DNA of 11,448 nucleotides from an uncultured Verrucomicrobiota bacterium (GCA_937871685.1 CALMOL010000352.1:1-11448); one strand, 5' to 3'. Shown: positions 1 through 9,253, counted from the first letter of the stretch. Translations and numbers: made by a program. Notes: generated by a model not told the origin, from the letters alone.

Positions 1-3000
1 GCGTCGCCACCACCGGCCCGCGCGCCCGCCCCTCCGCCGCGCCCCAGACCACCGCCACCTTCCCGAGCCCCGGCGTGTATGTGGTGCAGCTCGCCGCCAA
101 CGATGGCGAGCGCACCTCCGCTGCCACCGCCGAGGTGCGCGTGGCCGCGCCCTGCGCGGCGCCGCCCGCCGGCCTCGTCGCCTGGTGGCCCGGCGACGGC
201 GACGGCCGCGACCGCGCGGGCGGCGCGCCAGTGATGGCCACCGCCACGGGCGCGGCCTTCGGCAACGGCCTTGTCGGTGGCGCCTTCGCGCTGGCCGGCC
301 CGAACGGGTTCTTCTCCGTCGCCGCGCCCTTTGCCCCCCACCTCAACGCCGCTCCCGGCCTCACGCTGGAAACGTGGATCAAGCCCACCGATGTCGGCCC
401 GGTCCAGCCCCTCATGGAATGGAACACCGGGAACGCGTGGGGCACGCACTTCTGGCTCTGGCCGGGCAACGGCGCTCTCCAGGTCAACCTGTGGGACACC
501 GGCGGCTCCTCGCGCAGCGTCAACACCGCCCCGGGCATCGTGCCGGCCAACGTGTGGACCCATGTGGCGGCCACCTACGATCAAGCCACCGGCATCGTCC
601 GGCTCTTCCGCAACGGCGCCAAGGTGCTCGAGCAGAACGTCGGCGTCTTCACCCCGCAGACCTCCTACAACTTCTATCTCGGCCATCGGCCGGGTCCGTC
701 GGTCGCCTACTGGTTCGGCGGTTCCATCGACGAGCCGGCCGTCTATTCGCGCGCCCTTGCTGAGACGGAGATATCCGCGCTCTTCCAGGCCAGCGTCGGC
801 GGCAAGTGCCCGCCCACCCAGGGCAACGCCGCCCCGCGCGTGGATGCCGCCCCGCGCCTGGGCCTCTTGTTCCCGCAAACGGTCACCCTCCCCGGCGCGG
901 CCGGGGACGACGGCCTGCCCGCCGGGGGCATGCTCACGACGACTTGGCGCATCGCGTCCGGCCCCACCGGCGGCGCCACGATCCTCACGCCCGGCGCGCT
1001 CACGACGCCGGTCGCCCTTGCGCAATACGGCACCTACGTCTTCGAGCTGTCGGCCACCGACGGCGAGCTGACCTCCACCGCCACGGTGCAGGTGGACGTC
1101 TCGCCCACCGGCTTCCCCACGCCCGGCGGCAACCAGCCCCCGCGCGTGGACGCGGGCGTTCGGCAGGTGCTCGCGTTCGGCACGCCCGCCACGCTGCGCG
1201 GCGAGGCCGTGGATGATTGCCTGCCCATTGGCAGCACGCTCGCTACGACTTGGCGCCAAGTCGGCGGCCCCGCCGGCGGCGCGCAAATCCAGTCGCCGGG
1301 CGCGCTCGTCACCGGCGTGGCCTTCGCGCAGGTGGGCGCCTACGTCTTCGAGCTGTCGGCCACCGATGGCGAGCTGACCACGGCTGCCGCCGTGGAGGTG
1401 GTCGTCACGGCCGCCGCCCCCCTGCCGCCCGCGGTGCAGATCACCGCCCCGCTGGCGAGCGCCGCCCTCACGCCGCTGGTGCCCGTCACCGCGCGCGCTC
1501 AAGCCTCGGATCCCGACGGCACCGTGGTCCGCGTCGAGTTCTTCCTCGACGGCCGCCGCGTCGGATCGGCCGCCGCGGCGCCTTGGGAGCTGAGCCTCGG
1601 CCGCCTCGCCGCGGGCCAATACACGCTCACCGCCCAGGCCACCGACGACGCGGGCAACCAGACCGTGAGCGCGCCCGTGGTCTTCACCGTGCGCCCGGCG
1701 CCGCCGGCCATCGTGCTCACCGCGCCCACGCCCGGCAACCACACCACCACCGAGAGCCTGACGCTCGCCGCGCGCGTGGAGCCCGGCTACGGGATCGTCT
1801 CGCGCGTGGAGTTTTCCTACAACGGCGGCCCGCTGGGCTCCAGCGCGCAGGCCCCCTACGAATGGCCGCTGGGCCGCGTCAACGCGGGCACCTTCGACTT
1901 CAAGGCCACGGCGGTCTATGCCGATGGCCTGCGCGCCGAGAGCGCGCCGGTCACGGTCACCGTGGTGGCCGTGCCGCTCTACCCGCCGCAGATCACCTTG
2001 GACGCGCCGCTGGACGGGGCCGTCTTCACCACGACGCAGCCCGTGACCTTCCGCGCCAGTGCGAGCGACCCGGACGGCCGGGTGGTGAGCGTGGAGTTCT
2101 ACCGCGACGGCGCCCTGGTGGGCACGCGCAGCGCGCCGCCCTGGGAGCTGGCCGCGGGCACCCAGCCGCCGGGCACCTGGTCGCTCGTGGTCGTGGCGGT
2201 GGACGACGACGGCCAGCGCACCGGCTCCGCGCCCGCGCGCGTGCAGGTGGTGCTCGATCCCACCCAGCCCGCGCTCGCCGTGCAGCTCGTGGCGCCCGCC
2301 GACGGCGCGCGCCTGCTGGCCCGCGACCCGGTCACCTTCAACGCCACCTACCAGGCCCTCTACGGCGACCTGGCGCGCCTCGACTACTACGTGAACGGCG
2401 CCATGGTGGCCTCGCGCACGGCCGCGCCGTGGAGCGCGAGCGTGCCCAACCTCGCCCCCGGCACCTACGCCGTGAAGGCGCGCGGCACCACCGCCTCCGG
2501 CGTGGTGGCCGAGAGCGCCGTCTCGACCATCCAGCTCTACAACGCGCCGAGCCAGCCGCCCGTGGTGCAGATCGAGACGCCCACCGAGGCCGCCGAGGTC
2601 ACCCAGCCGGTGATGCTCACCGGCACGGTGCAGAGCCAGGCGCTCGACCGCTGGACCCTGCGCTACCGGCGCAAGCAGGCCGAGTGCGCCGATTGGATCA
2701 TCCTCGCCACCGGCCGCAACCAGGTGCTCAGCGGCGACCTGGCCGTCTTCGACCCGACGCTCCTGCCCAACGGCCTCTACGAGGTCGAGCTGCTGGCGCG
2801 CGAGGCGGGCAGCGCCGCCGAGTATGCCACCGGCACGCAATACCAGGTCACCGGCGGCGCGAAGGTGGGCCGCTTTAACGTGGCCTTCAACGACCTCACC
2901 GTGCCCCTGGCCGGCCTGCCCATCACGGTCACGCGCATCTACGACTCGGGCGACCGCTGCCGGGGCGACTTCGGCTACGGCTGGCGTCTCGATCACTCCT

Positions 3001-6000
3001 CGGTGCGCGTCGAGAAGACCCACAAGCTGGGCGAGCGCTGGTATGCCTACACGAACAACCCGGACGGCAACCCCTACATCTTCCCGACCTTCTACCAGTA
3101 TCTGGACGACGGGCCGCACACGGTGTCCATCGTTTTCCCCGACGGCAAGGCGCAGGATTTCGAGGTGCGCCTCTTGGTCAACGGCACCGAGGCCACGCGC
3201 CTCTACTCTCCCTTCAGCACGGAGGAGCCCATCACCTTCGCGTTCAACGCGCGCCCTGGATCGACGGGCACGATCAAGCCGCGCGGGGTGCCAGCGGCGC
3301 TCTACTCCTTCGACGGCGCCTTCGCGGCGGACCTGACCTTCGCCACCGCGCCGGGGGACCCCTTCGCGCCGATCTTCGCGGACGCCACCGGTTGGACCTA
3401 CACGGCCATGGACGGGCGCGTCTTCGAGTTCGACGCGCAGGGCAAGCTTCTCTCCATGCGCGACCCGCAGGGCAACTCGCTCACCTTCACGCGCAACGCG
3501 ATCACCCATTCCTCCGGCCAGGCCGTCACCTTCACGCGCGACGTCGCCAGCGGCTTCATCACCGCCATCACCGACCCGAGCGGCAACAAGGTCCGCTACG
3601 TGCAGGACCAGACCGGCGATCTCCTCGCTTTCTACGACCGCGCCGTGCCGGCGAACGATCCCAACGCGCCGGCCACCGCCACCTTCACCTACCTGCCCGG
3701 CGGCCAGCACGTGCTGCGTGACGTGTTCGACGCGCGCGGCGTGCGCGGCCTGCGCAACGACTACGACACCGAGGGCCGCCTGTGGCGCACCACCGACGCG
3801 GACGGACGGACCACCGTCTTCTCGCACAACCTGGGCAATCGCACCGAGAGCGTCACCGACCGCAACGGCAAGACCACCGTCCACACCTACGACGCGCGCG
3901 GCAACGTGCTGCGCACGGTCAACGCCGTAAACGACATCACGGACTACACTTACCACGTCTGGCCCGACGGCCGCGTGAGCGACCTGAAGCTCACCGAGAC
4001 CATCACCGGCTTCTTCACGAACGACCAGGGCCAGCTCGTGCCCGGCTCGCGCACCACGCGCTACCAATACGAGGACGACAACGTCATCCCCTCGCAGCGC
4101 CGCAACGACGGCCTGCTGCGCAAGCTGACCGACCCGCAGGGCAACGTCACGCGCTTCGCCTACGACGACCACGGCAACCTCGCCGCGATGTGGGATCCCA
4201 AGGCTAACGCCGCTGGCTCCGCCGACCCGACCGTGGTCAACGAATACTACCCCGGCTCCACGCGGCTCTGGCGCGCCACGGACGCGCTGGGCAACCAGAC
4301 CACGTTCACCTACGACGGGTTCGGCAATCCCAAGGACCAGACGCGCACCGTGACGGTCACCGACCAAAACGGCCAGAGCAGCGTGCGCTTGCTGACCACC
4401 ACCTCATTCTACGATCCCGCCCTCGGCCACGATCAGAAGGGCTGGGTCACCCGCTCCACCGACGCGGCCGGCCACGCCACGTCCTACACCTACGATGGGA
4501 GCGGCAACCGCCTGACCGAGACCACCACGCGCACCCTGGAGAGCGGCAGCGTGGCCACGCTCACGACCGAGCACGAATACGACGCCGAGAACCGCTTGGT
4601 GCGCACCTGGGACGCCGAGCACGCCAAGGCCAGCAACCCCATGCCCACCAGCGAGACCGTGTATCGCCCGGATGGCAAGGTGGACTTCACCTACGATGCC
4701 CTGCGCCGCAAAACGTGGATGGAATACGACGGGCGCGGGATGCTGTGGAAAACGCACTACCCCGACGGCAGCGTCGAGGAAGCGCGCTACGACGCCGAAG
4801 GACGCCCCGAGTATCGCGTCAATCGCTCGGGCAAGACCACGCGCACGGTCTATGACGACATCGGCCGCGCGAGCGGCACCTGGTGGCAGGGCGACGGCAC
4901 GAGCGCGGCCTACTGGCTCTCGCGCACTCTCTACGACTCCGCCGGGCGCGTGTGGCAGAGCTTCGACGCGCGCAACAACGCGACCACGTTTATCTACGAC
5001 CTGGCCGGCCGGCGCACCGCGACGATCAACGCCAAGGGGCAGCGCAGCGCCTGGACCTACGACGAGAACGGTAACCAGCGGAAGTTTATCGACGCGCTTA
5101 GTCGCACGGTCACGCACCACTACGACGCGCTGAACCGGCGCGTGCGCACCGAGTTCCCGGCCACGCCGGTGGATCTCGGAAACGGGACCGTCGCCACCGT
5201 GGTTACCGAGAGCGTGACCGCCTACGACGAGATCGGCCGGCGCGTGGCCGAATACGAGCAGTCGCCGCAATCCACGCCGCTGGCCTCCCGCCGCGTGAAG
5301 CGCTTCGTCTATGACGATCTCGGCCGCCTGAGCGGCGTGGTGGATGCCCTGGGCCAGTGGACCGCCTACGGCTACGACGAACTAGGTAACCAGACCGCGC
5401 AGACCGACGCCCTGCTGCGCACCACCCGTTACGCGCACGATCACCTCGGCCGACGCCTCCGGCGCACCTTGCCCATGGGCCAGGTCGAGCAACTCGCCTA
5501 CGACCGCGTGGGCAACCTCCGGGTGCGCACCGACTTCAACGGCAAGACGACCACGTTCCAATACGACGAGCTCAACCGGCTCAAGTTCCGCATCCCCGAC
5601 GCGAGCTTCGGCGCGCCGACCATCGCGTTCACCTACTGGCCCAGCGGCCAGCGCCGCACGATGCAGGATGCCGGCGGCGCGACGAGTTACCGCTACGACG
5701 AGCGCGACCGCCTCGTCCAAAAGGACACCCCGCAGGGCACGCTGGCCTACGCCTGGGACAACCAGAGCAACCTGATCGGCATGCAGTCCTACGCCGGAAC
5801 CAACCCCGGCTTGGTTTCCGTCACCTACGATTACGACGAGCTTAACCGCCTGTGGAAGGTCACCGACGCGGGAACCCGCACGACCACTTACGGCTACGAC
5901 GACGTGGGCAACCTCCAGTCCACCGACGACCCCAATGGCGTCGGCCATCGTCACACCTACGACGCGCTCAATCGCCTGGAAACCGTCACGGTTACCGGCC

Positions 6001-7700
6001 TAAGCGGCCCCTTGGTGCAACACACCTACGTGAAGGCCTCCACCGGCCACCGCACGGCGAATACTGAGTGGTGGGCCGCGCGCGGAAGTGGCACGCTGCC
6101 GGCCCTAGCCTCTCACCAGCGCCAGAGCACCTACGGCTACGACGCCCTGTGGCGCCTGCGCCGCGAGACGCTCATGAGCACCGAGGCGGGTGCGCCGCAG
6201 GGCGAGCTCGCATACGACCTAGACGCGGTGGGCAACCGTCGCTCCCGCACGAGCAGCGTCCCCGGCATTGCCAGCCAGTCGTTCACCTACGACCAAAACG
6301 ATCGGCTCCAGTCCGACACCCCCGACAACAACGGCAACACTTTGAGCGGCACCGTGAGCGCCAACGGCGGCGCATCGCCCACCAAGACCCTCGCCAGCAC
6401 CTACACCTACGACGACCGCATCGCGAGTGCGCAGACCACGCTCAACGCCCAGCCAGCTAACATCACCTACCTCTACGACGGTGACGGAAACAAAGTAGCC
6501 CAAACGCTCAACGGCCAGACTACCGCGCTGCTGATCGACACGCTTAACCCTACCGGATACGCCCAAGTGGTTGAGGAACGGATCTCCGGCGCGCCCACAC
6601 GTGCCTATGTCTGGGGTCATATGCTGGTCGCTCAACTCCAGAACGCAGGAGGATCTTCCGTTACGCGCACCTTCCAAGCGTTCGACGGTCGCGGTAACGT
6701 CCGTGCATTGATCGACGAGGCGGGTAATCTCACGGACCGCTACCACTTCGAGGCCTTTGGATCCCTGCTCCAACGGGAAGGTTCAACGACCAACGCGCAC
6801 CTTTATTGCGCTGAGCGTTTCGATGCAGCTTTGGGGCAATACTACCTGCGAGCTCGCAGCATGAATCCCCTTACGGGGAGATTCTGGCAAATGGATTCGT
6901 ATGAAGGTGGCGGCTCCAATCCGAGCACAATTCACAAATATCTGTATGCCAACGGGTCGCCGAGTAACTATAGCGATCCAAGTGGTTACCTTGCGGGAGG
7001 CACGACAGAACTTAGCGCGGTTACATCCATAGCAATTACTTTATATGCTATCGGCGGGATAGCTAATGCGGTAACTTACAGGGAGCGGACTGAGTCTTCA
7101 CAACTGGCGGAACAAGGCCGATTGCTCGGTTCGTCAACCTCATATGGAGATATTAAAGCCGCGCGGCGAGAAATTAACTTCAACCCAGGAGCTTTAACTT
7201 GGAATGATGATGGAAAGTGGAAACTTTTCTTCCATGGCACCTCTGACAAGTCGTGGAATGGCGTCGATGATATAGACTCGGTTCAGGTGGATCCTGAGCC
7301 CAGTGGACGAAATCCCACAGGAAGCGACTTTGGTTATGGACTGTATACGTTCGAGGGATCGTTGAAGGGCTTTAGCAGCGCGGCAGTCTTTGCTCGACGT
7401 GTTGCAAAAGGCAAAGGGGGCACTCCCTACGTAGTTGTATTTGCATTGCCCTCAACGGTTTGGGATACGTTACACAAAAAGCAATTCTTCGGCCCAACGG
7501 ATGAGTGGCAAAGGTTTGTCTACACATATCGCCACACGGGGAAGACCAATACTCCATATGATGCCGTCATCGGCCCTCGCGCAAAGCGCGGATCTTCCGG
7601 CATTTATGACACCCCAGTATCTGGACTCGATCAGATTAAATTCGAGGGAGCACAAGGTTTGCTTATTCCTATCGCTTCTGTTCCAGTTGGTATCGAATGA
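1..7700 (+). CDS. Giant LamG/PKD/Ig-like RHS-repeat polymorphic toxin with ADP-ribosyltransferase-like C-terminus (5' partial)
   Basis: The frame (first full codon at 3) is open at the left edge, so the true start and any signal peptide lie outside. The GTG at 75 falls inside a PKD-like domain and is not a real start; residue numbers here count from it for convenience. Visible order: end of a PKD-like domain (..YVVQLAANDGE); LamG-like jelly roll about 33-245 (LETWIKP, WTHVAATYD, GSIDEPAVYSRAL); two PKD-like domains about 251-346 and 353-448, both with YVFELSATDGELT; five Ig-like domains of about 90 residues between 451 and 927, with VEF..DG..VG and PWE signatures; an RHS N-terminal module (FNDLTVPLAGLPITVTRIYD); YD repeats about 1110-2136; RHS core ending in YLYANGSPSNYSDPSG at 2305; then a toxin tip to 2541. 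RHS proteins form a hollow shell that encloses the toxin and self-cleaves at the core. The tip is far lower in GC than the rest. Family assignment is firm; delivery route and target are not visible. Confidence 0.93.
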   Translation, partial: VATTGPRARPSAAPQTTATFPSPGVYVVQLAANDGERTSAATAEVRVAAPCAAPPAGLVAWWPGDGDGRDRAGGAPVMATATGAAFGNGLVGGAFALAGPNGFFSVAAPFAPHLNAAPGLTLETWIKPTDVGPVQPLMEWNTGNAWGTHFWLWPGNGALQVNLWDTGGSSRSVNTAPGIVPANVWTHVAATYDQATGIVRLFRNGAKVLEQNVGVFTPQTSYNFYLGHRPGPSVAYWFGGSIDEPAVYSRALAETEISALFQASVGGKCPPTQGNAAPRVDAAPRLGLLFPQTVTLPGAAGDDGLPAGGMLTTTWRIASGPTGGATILTPGALTTPVALAQYGTYVFELSATDGELTSTATVQVDVSPTGFPTPGGNQPPRVDAGVRQVLAFGTPATLRGEAVDDCLPIGSTLATTWRQVGGPAGGAQIQSPGALVTGVAFAQVGAYVFELSATDGELTTAAAVEVVVTAAAPLPPAVQITAPLASAALTPLVPVTARAQASDPDGTVVRVEFFLDGRRVGSAAAAPWELSLGRLAAGQYTLTAQATDDAGNQTVSAPVVFTVRPAPPAIVLTAPTPGNHTTTESLTLAARVEPGYGIVSRVEFSYNGGPLGSSAQAPYEWPLGRVNAGTFDFKATAVYADGLRAESAPVTVTVVAVPLYPPQITLDAPLDGAVFTTTQPVTFRASASDPDGRVVSVEFYRDGALVGTRSAPPWELAAGTQPPGTWSLVVVAVDDDGQRTGSAPARVQVVLDPTQPALAVQLVAPADGARLLARDPVTFNATYQALYGDLARLDYYVNGAMVASRTAAPWSASVPNLAPGTYAVKARGTTASGVVAESAVSTIQLYNAPSQPPVVQIETPTEAAEVTQPVMLTGTVQSQALDRWTLRYRRKQAECADWIILATGRNQVLSGDLAVFDPTLLPNGLYEVELLAREAGSAAEYATGTQYQVTGGAKVGRFNVAFNDLTVPLAGLPITVTRIYDSGDRCRGDFGYGWRLDHSSVRVEKTHKLGERWYAYTNNPDGNPYIFPTFYQYLDDGPHTVSIVFPDGKAQDFEVRLLVNGTEATRLYSPFSTEEPITFAFNARPGSTGTIKPRGVPAALYSFDGAFAADLTFATAPGDPFAPIFADATGWTYTAMDGRVFEFDAQGKLLSMRDPQGNSLTFTRNAITHSSGQAVTFTRDVASGFITAITDPSGNKVRYVQDQTGDLLAFYDRAVPANDPNAPATATFTYLPGGQHVLRDVFDARGVRGLRNDYDTEGRLWRTTDADGRTTVFSHNLGNRTESVTDRNGKTTVHTYDARGNVLRTVNAVNDITDYTYHVWPDGRVSDLKLTETITGFFTNDQGQLVPGSRTTRYQYEDDNVIPSQRRNDGLLRKLTDPQGNVTRFAYDDHGNLAAMWDPKANAAGSADPTVVNEYYPGSTRLWRATDALGNQTTFTYDGFGNPKDQTRTVTVTDQNGQSSVRLLTTTSFYDPALGHDQKGWVTRSTDAAGHATSYTYDGSGNRLTETTTRTLESGSVATLTTEHEYDAENRLVRTWDAEHAKASNPMPTSETVYRPDGKVDFTYDALRRKTWMEYDGRGMLWKTHYPDGSVEEARYDAEGRPEYRVNRSGKTTRTVYDDIGRASGTWWQGDGTSAAYWLSRTLYDSAGRVWQSFDARNNATTFIYDLAGRRTATINAKGQRSAWTYDENGNQRKFIDALSRTVTHHYDALNRRVRTEFPATPVDLGNGTVATVVTESVTAYDEIGRRVAEYEQSPQSTPLASRRVKRFVYDDLGRLSGVVDALGQWTAYGYDELGNQTAQTDALLRTTRYAHDHLGRRLRRTLPMGQVEQLAYDRVGNLRVRTDFNGKTTTFQYDELNRLKFRIPDASFGAPTIAFTYWPSGQRRTMQDAGGATSYRYDERDRLVQKDTPQGTLAYAWDNQSNLIGMQSYAGTNPGLVSVTYDYDELNRLWKVTDAGTRTTTYGYDDVGNLQSTDDPNGVGHRHTYDALNRLETVTVTGLSGPLVQHTYVKASTGHRTANTEWWAARGSGTLPALASHQRQSTYGYDALWRLRRETLMSTEAGAPQGELAYDLDAVGNRRSRTSSVPGIASQSFTYDQNDRLQSDTPDNNGNTLSGTVSANGGASPTKTLASTYTYDDRIASAQTTLNAQPANITYLYDGDGNKVAQTLNGQTTALLIDTLNPTGYAQVVEERISGAPTRAYVWGHMLVAQLQNAGGSSVTRTFQAFDGRGNVRALIDEAGNLTDRYHFEAFGSLLQREGSTTNAHLYCAERFDAALGQYYLRARSMNPLTGRFWQMDSYEGGGSNPSTIHKYLYANGSPSNYSDPSGYLAGGTTELSAVTSIAITLYAIGGIANAVTYRERTESSQLAEQGRLLGSSTSYGDIKAARREINFNPGALTWNDDGKWKLFFHGTSDKSWNGVDDIDSVQVDPEPSGRNPTGSDFGYGLYTFEGSLKGFSSAAVFARRVAKGKGGTPYVVVFALPSTVWDTLHKKQFFGPTDEWQRFVYTYRHTGKTNTPYDAVIGPRAKRGSSGIYDTPVSGLDQIKFEGAQGLLIPIASVPVGIE
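6990..7697 (+). other. C-terminal toxin module of the RHS protein: DUF3990-like ADP-ribosyltransferase fold
   Basis: This is the variable tip that follows the DPSGY end of the RHS core. It begins with a hydrophobic stretch of about 21 residues (7011-7073), then a polar linker. The catalytic-looking part starts at KLFFHGTS (His codon at 7233), followed by SDFGYGLYTF (Asp 7326, Tyr 7344), a strand YVVVFALP, EWQRFVYTYR (Trp 7506, Arg 7530), PYDAVIGP (7554-7577) and LDQIKFEGAQGLL (Gln 7632, Phe 7641). The order HG[ST], DFGxGxY, WxxFxxxR, YDxVIGP, QxxF matches what I recall of the DUF3990 family, placed in the ADP-ribosyltransferase superfamily with an H-Y-[EDQ] type active site. On that reading His, Tyr and Gln above would be the triad. 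It would transfer ADP-ribose from NAD+ to an unknown target or consume NAD+. This is recognition by motif from memory, without an alignment. GC is about 38% at 7021-7080 by hand count. Confidence 0.72.
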
Positions 7701-8032
7701 AAGATCCGCTGAAATACTATCACTTTGTCTGGGAAGGACTGCTTTTGAAGGCGCTTCGTCTTCCGTCTTCTGATCTAAGCTGTTTTCTGAAGAAGTGGGA
7801 TGACGAAGACCTCTCTGATGAGAGCGACTTTTGGACGGAGGATCCCCTCTGGTATGTCATTCCGTTTGCGGCGAGTCGACTCGCCGGCACGGAGCTTTCT
7901 TCACGCGAATCAATCGCGATCGAAAAGATTATTTCCGAGGAGCTAAAAATTGACCTTCAGACATATTCATACACAATTCCTTCGAGTTATAATTGGGAGC
8001 ACCTAGGTGCTCGGATATTTTCGCGTCTGTGA
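7697..8032 (+). CDS. Putative immunity protein cognate to the RHS toxin tip
   Basis: This 111-codon gene begins at the ATG at 7697, sharing ATGA with the toxin stop codon. No Shine-Dalgarno sequence is visible, so translation is probably coupled to the toxin gene. I do not recognise the family. The product is soluble-looking, without signal peptide or membrane segment, and clearly acidic in the middle (KKWDDEDLSDESDFWTEDPLW), then SRLAGTELSSRES and a C-terminal half that looks helical. The inferred role as an immunity protein comes from context: it lies directly after the toxin domain, on the same strand, overlaps it, is small and acidic, and shares its reduced GC and A/T-ending codons (about 35% GC at 7921-7980 by hand count). 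It would be expected to bind and block the ADP-ribosyltransferase-like tip in the producing cell. Known ADP-ribosylglycohydrolase-type immunity is unlikely at this length. Confidence 0.78.
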   Translation: MKDPLKYYHFVWEGLLLKALRLPSSDLSCFLKKWDDEDLSDESDFWTEDPLWYVIPFAASRLAGTELSSRESIAIEKIISEELKIDLQTYSYTIPSSYNWEHLGARIFSRL

Positions 8033-8113
8033 GATGGGCAAGCCGGTCAAACGTTAGTTTCAGCGAAGGGATGCCATGCGGCGCCTCTTGACGCTTGAGT
8101 CTTGGATGAGCGC

Positions 8114-8142
8114 GGAAAGGGGTCAGGATAAAACTCTTGACA
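8114..8142 (+). repeat. Left inverted repeat arm of the RAYT element
   Basis: The 29-bp arm begins GGAAAGGGGTCAGGATAAAA and ends CTCTTGACA. Its reverse complement occurs at 9246-9274 with a single difference (T at 8137 against A). GGGGTCAGG followed by an A/T-rich stretch and TTGACA is, from memory, a pattern that recurs beside RAYT genes in several phyla. Confidence 0.85.
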
Positions 8143-8170
8143 CTTCTCTCTGGCGCGGGAGCCTTTGCCC

Positions 8171-9253
8171 ATGCCCCGCCAACTGCGCCTGGAGTTCCCC
8201 GGCGCCTGCTACCACGTCATGGCGCGCGGGGACCGGCGCGAGGCCATCTTTCGGGATGACCAGGACCGGCGCGCGTTTCTGGAGGTCCTCGGCTTGGCCT
8301 GCGCGCGCACCGGCTGGCGGGTGCACGCCTGGGTGCTGATGGGCAACCACTACCACCTGCTGCTGGAAACCCCGGAGCCCAACCTGGTGGCCGGCATGCA
8401 GTGGCTGCAAACCACCTACTCGCGCCGCTTCAACAACCGGCACCGCCTGTGGGGTCACCTCTTCGGCGGGCGCTACAAGGCGGTGCTGGTGGAAGGCGGC
8501 AAGCTGGCTCTGCCCCAGGCGGTGGCCTCAGCCCACGCGCAGGGCGACTACTTCCTGGCGGTGGCGGACTACGTGCACTTGAACCCCATTCGGGCGCGCC
8601 TGGTCAAGCTCGGCGCAGGCAACGGGCTGCTGAACTTCGCGTGGAGTAGCTTGGCGCAGGGCTACGCGCAAAGCCCGGCACGGCGGCCCAAGTGGCTAGA
8701 CGTGGCGACGGCAATGGAGGCAGCAGGCTGCGCGGACCGCGCGCGCGGGCGGCGCGCCTTTGTGGAGCGATTGGAAGCGCGCGTGCGGGAGGAAGGGGCC
8801 GGGCGTGCCGGCGCGGGCCTGGATTCAAGCCAAAGCCTCCAATCCACGCTGCGCCGGGGATGGTATTTTGGCTCCCAGGGCTTCCGCGATCACGTGCTGG
8901 CGCTTGCGAAGGCGGCCGGCCGGGCGTTGGGGCGGCGCGGCGACGCCTACGAGGGAGCAGCGGCGCAACGCGAGCACGGGGAGGCGGAAGCGGAGCGCCT
9001 CGCGCAGGTGGGCCTGGCCGCGCTGGGGCTCGCCGAGGTGGACCTTGCCCAGCGCGAGCGTGGCGACGCGCGAGCCGGGCTTTTGGCGGGCTTGCTCCGC
9101 GAGCGCACCAGCGTGGGCCTGGGCTGGGTGGCCGAGCGGCTTCAGTTCCCGAGCCAGGCGGCGGCGGCCCAGGCCGTCCGCCGCGCGCAGGCGCGGGGAG
9201 CAACCGAGCGTGCGATCAGGATCCTTCAACGCAAGCTTGATGAACTGTCATGA
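8171..9253 (+). CDS. RAYT / Y1-type HUH transposase with C-terminal helix-turn-helix extension
   Basis: Members of this family nick and rejoin single-stranded DNA at palindromic ends through a catalytic tyrosine. I chose the ATG at 8171 (360 residues) over the TTG six bases upstream because GGGAG at 8157-8161 sits at a suitable distance from the ATG. The N-terminus MPRQLRLEFPGACYHVMARG is typical of RAYTs. The metal-binding HUH motif is LMGNHYHLLLE with His60 and His62. The conserved MQWLQTTYSRRFNNRHRLWGH block follows, then ADYVHLNPIRARLV, in which Tyr134 is the expected nucleophile. A stretch of about 16 residues before it (LPQAVASAHAQGDYF) looks inserted relative to usual members. The C-terminal half carries GWYFGSQGFRDHVL and a helix-turn-helix-like end, ERTSVGLGWVAERLQFPSQ, near 311-330, seen in the longer Verrucomicrobia-type versions. 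The key residues and the reading frame are intact, so the protein may be active. The stop codon lies inside the right inverted repeat. Confidence 0.92.
   Translation: MPRQLRLEFPGACYHVMARGDRREAIFRDDQDRRAFLEVLGLACARTGWRVHAWVLMGNHYHLLLETPEPNLVAGMQWLQTTYSRRFNNRHRLWGHLFGGRYKAVLVEGGKLALPQAVASAHAQGDYFLAVADYVHLNPIRARLVKLGAGNGLLNFAWSSLAQGYAQSPARRPKWLDVATAMEAAGCADRARGRRAFVERLEARVREEGAGRAGAGLDSSQSLQSTLRRGWYFGSQGFRDHVLALAKAAGRALGRRGDAYEGAAAQREHGEAEAERLAQVGLAALGLAEVDLAQRERGDARAGLLAGLLRERTSVGLGWVAERLQFPSQAAAAQAVRRAQARGATERAIRILQRKLDELS

Noticed and set aside
1217..2878. 553-codon plus-strand frame overlapping the Ig-like region
   Set aside because: Arg/His/Gly/Ala-rich low-complexity translation, a frame shadow of the RHS gene, which has clear domains in its own frame.
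4404..5270. 288-codon antisense frame inside the RHS gene, and similar long antisense frames
   Set aside because: It mirrors the strong G/C third-position bias of the RHS gene; no recognisable domain and no start signal.
8137..8142. TTGACA as a -35 box for the transposase
   Set aside because: It is part of the inverted repeat, no -10-like hexamer occurs at 16-18 bp spacing, and that position would leave almost no leader before the start.
8165..8170. TTG at 8165 as the transposase start
   Set aside because: The ATG at 8171 has better spacing from GGGAG and gives the usual MPRQLRLEFPGACYH N-terminus.
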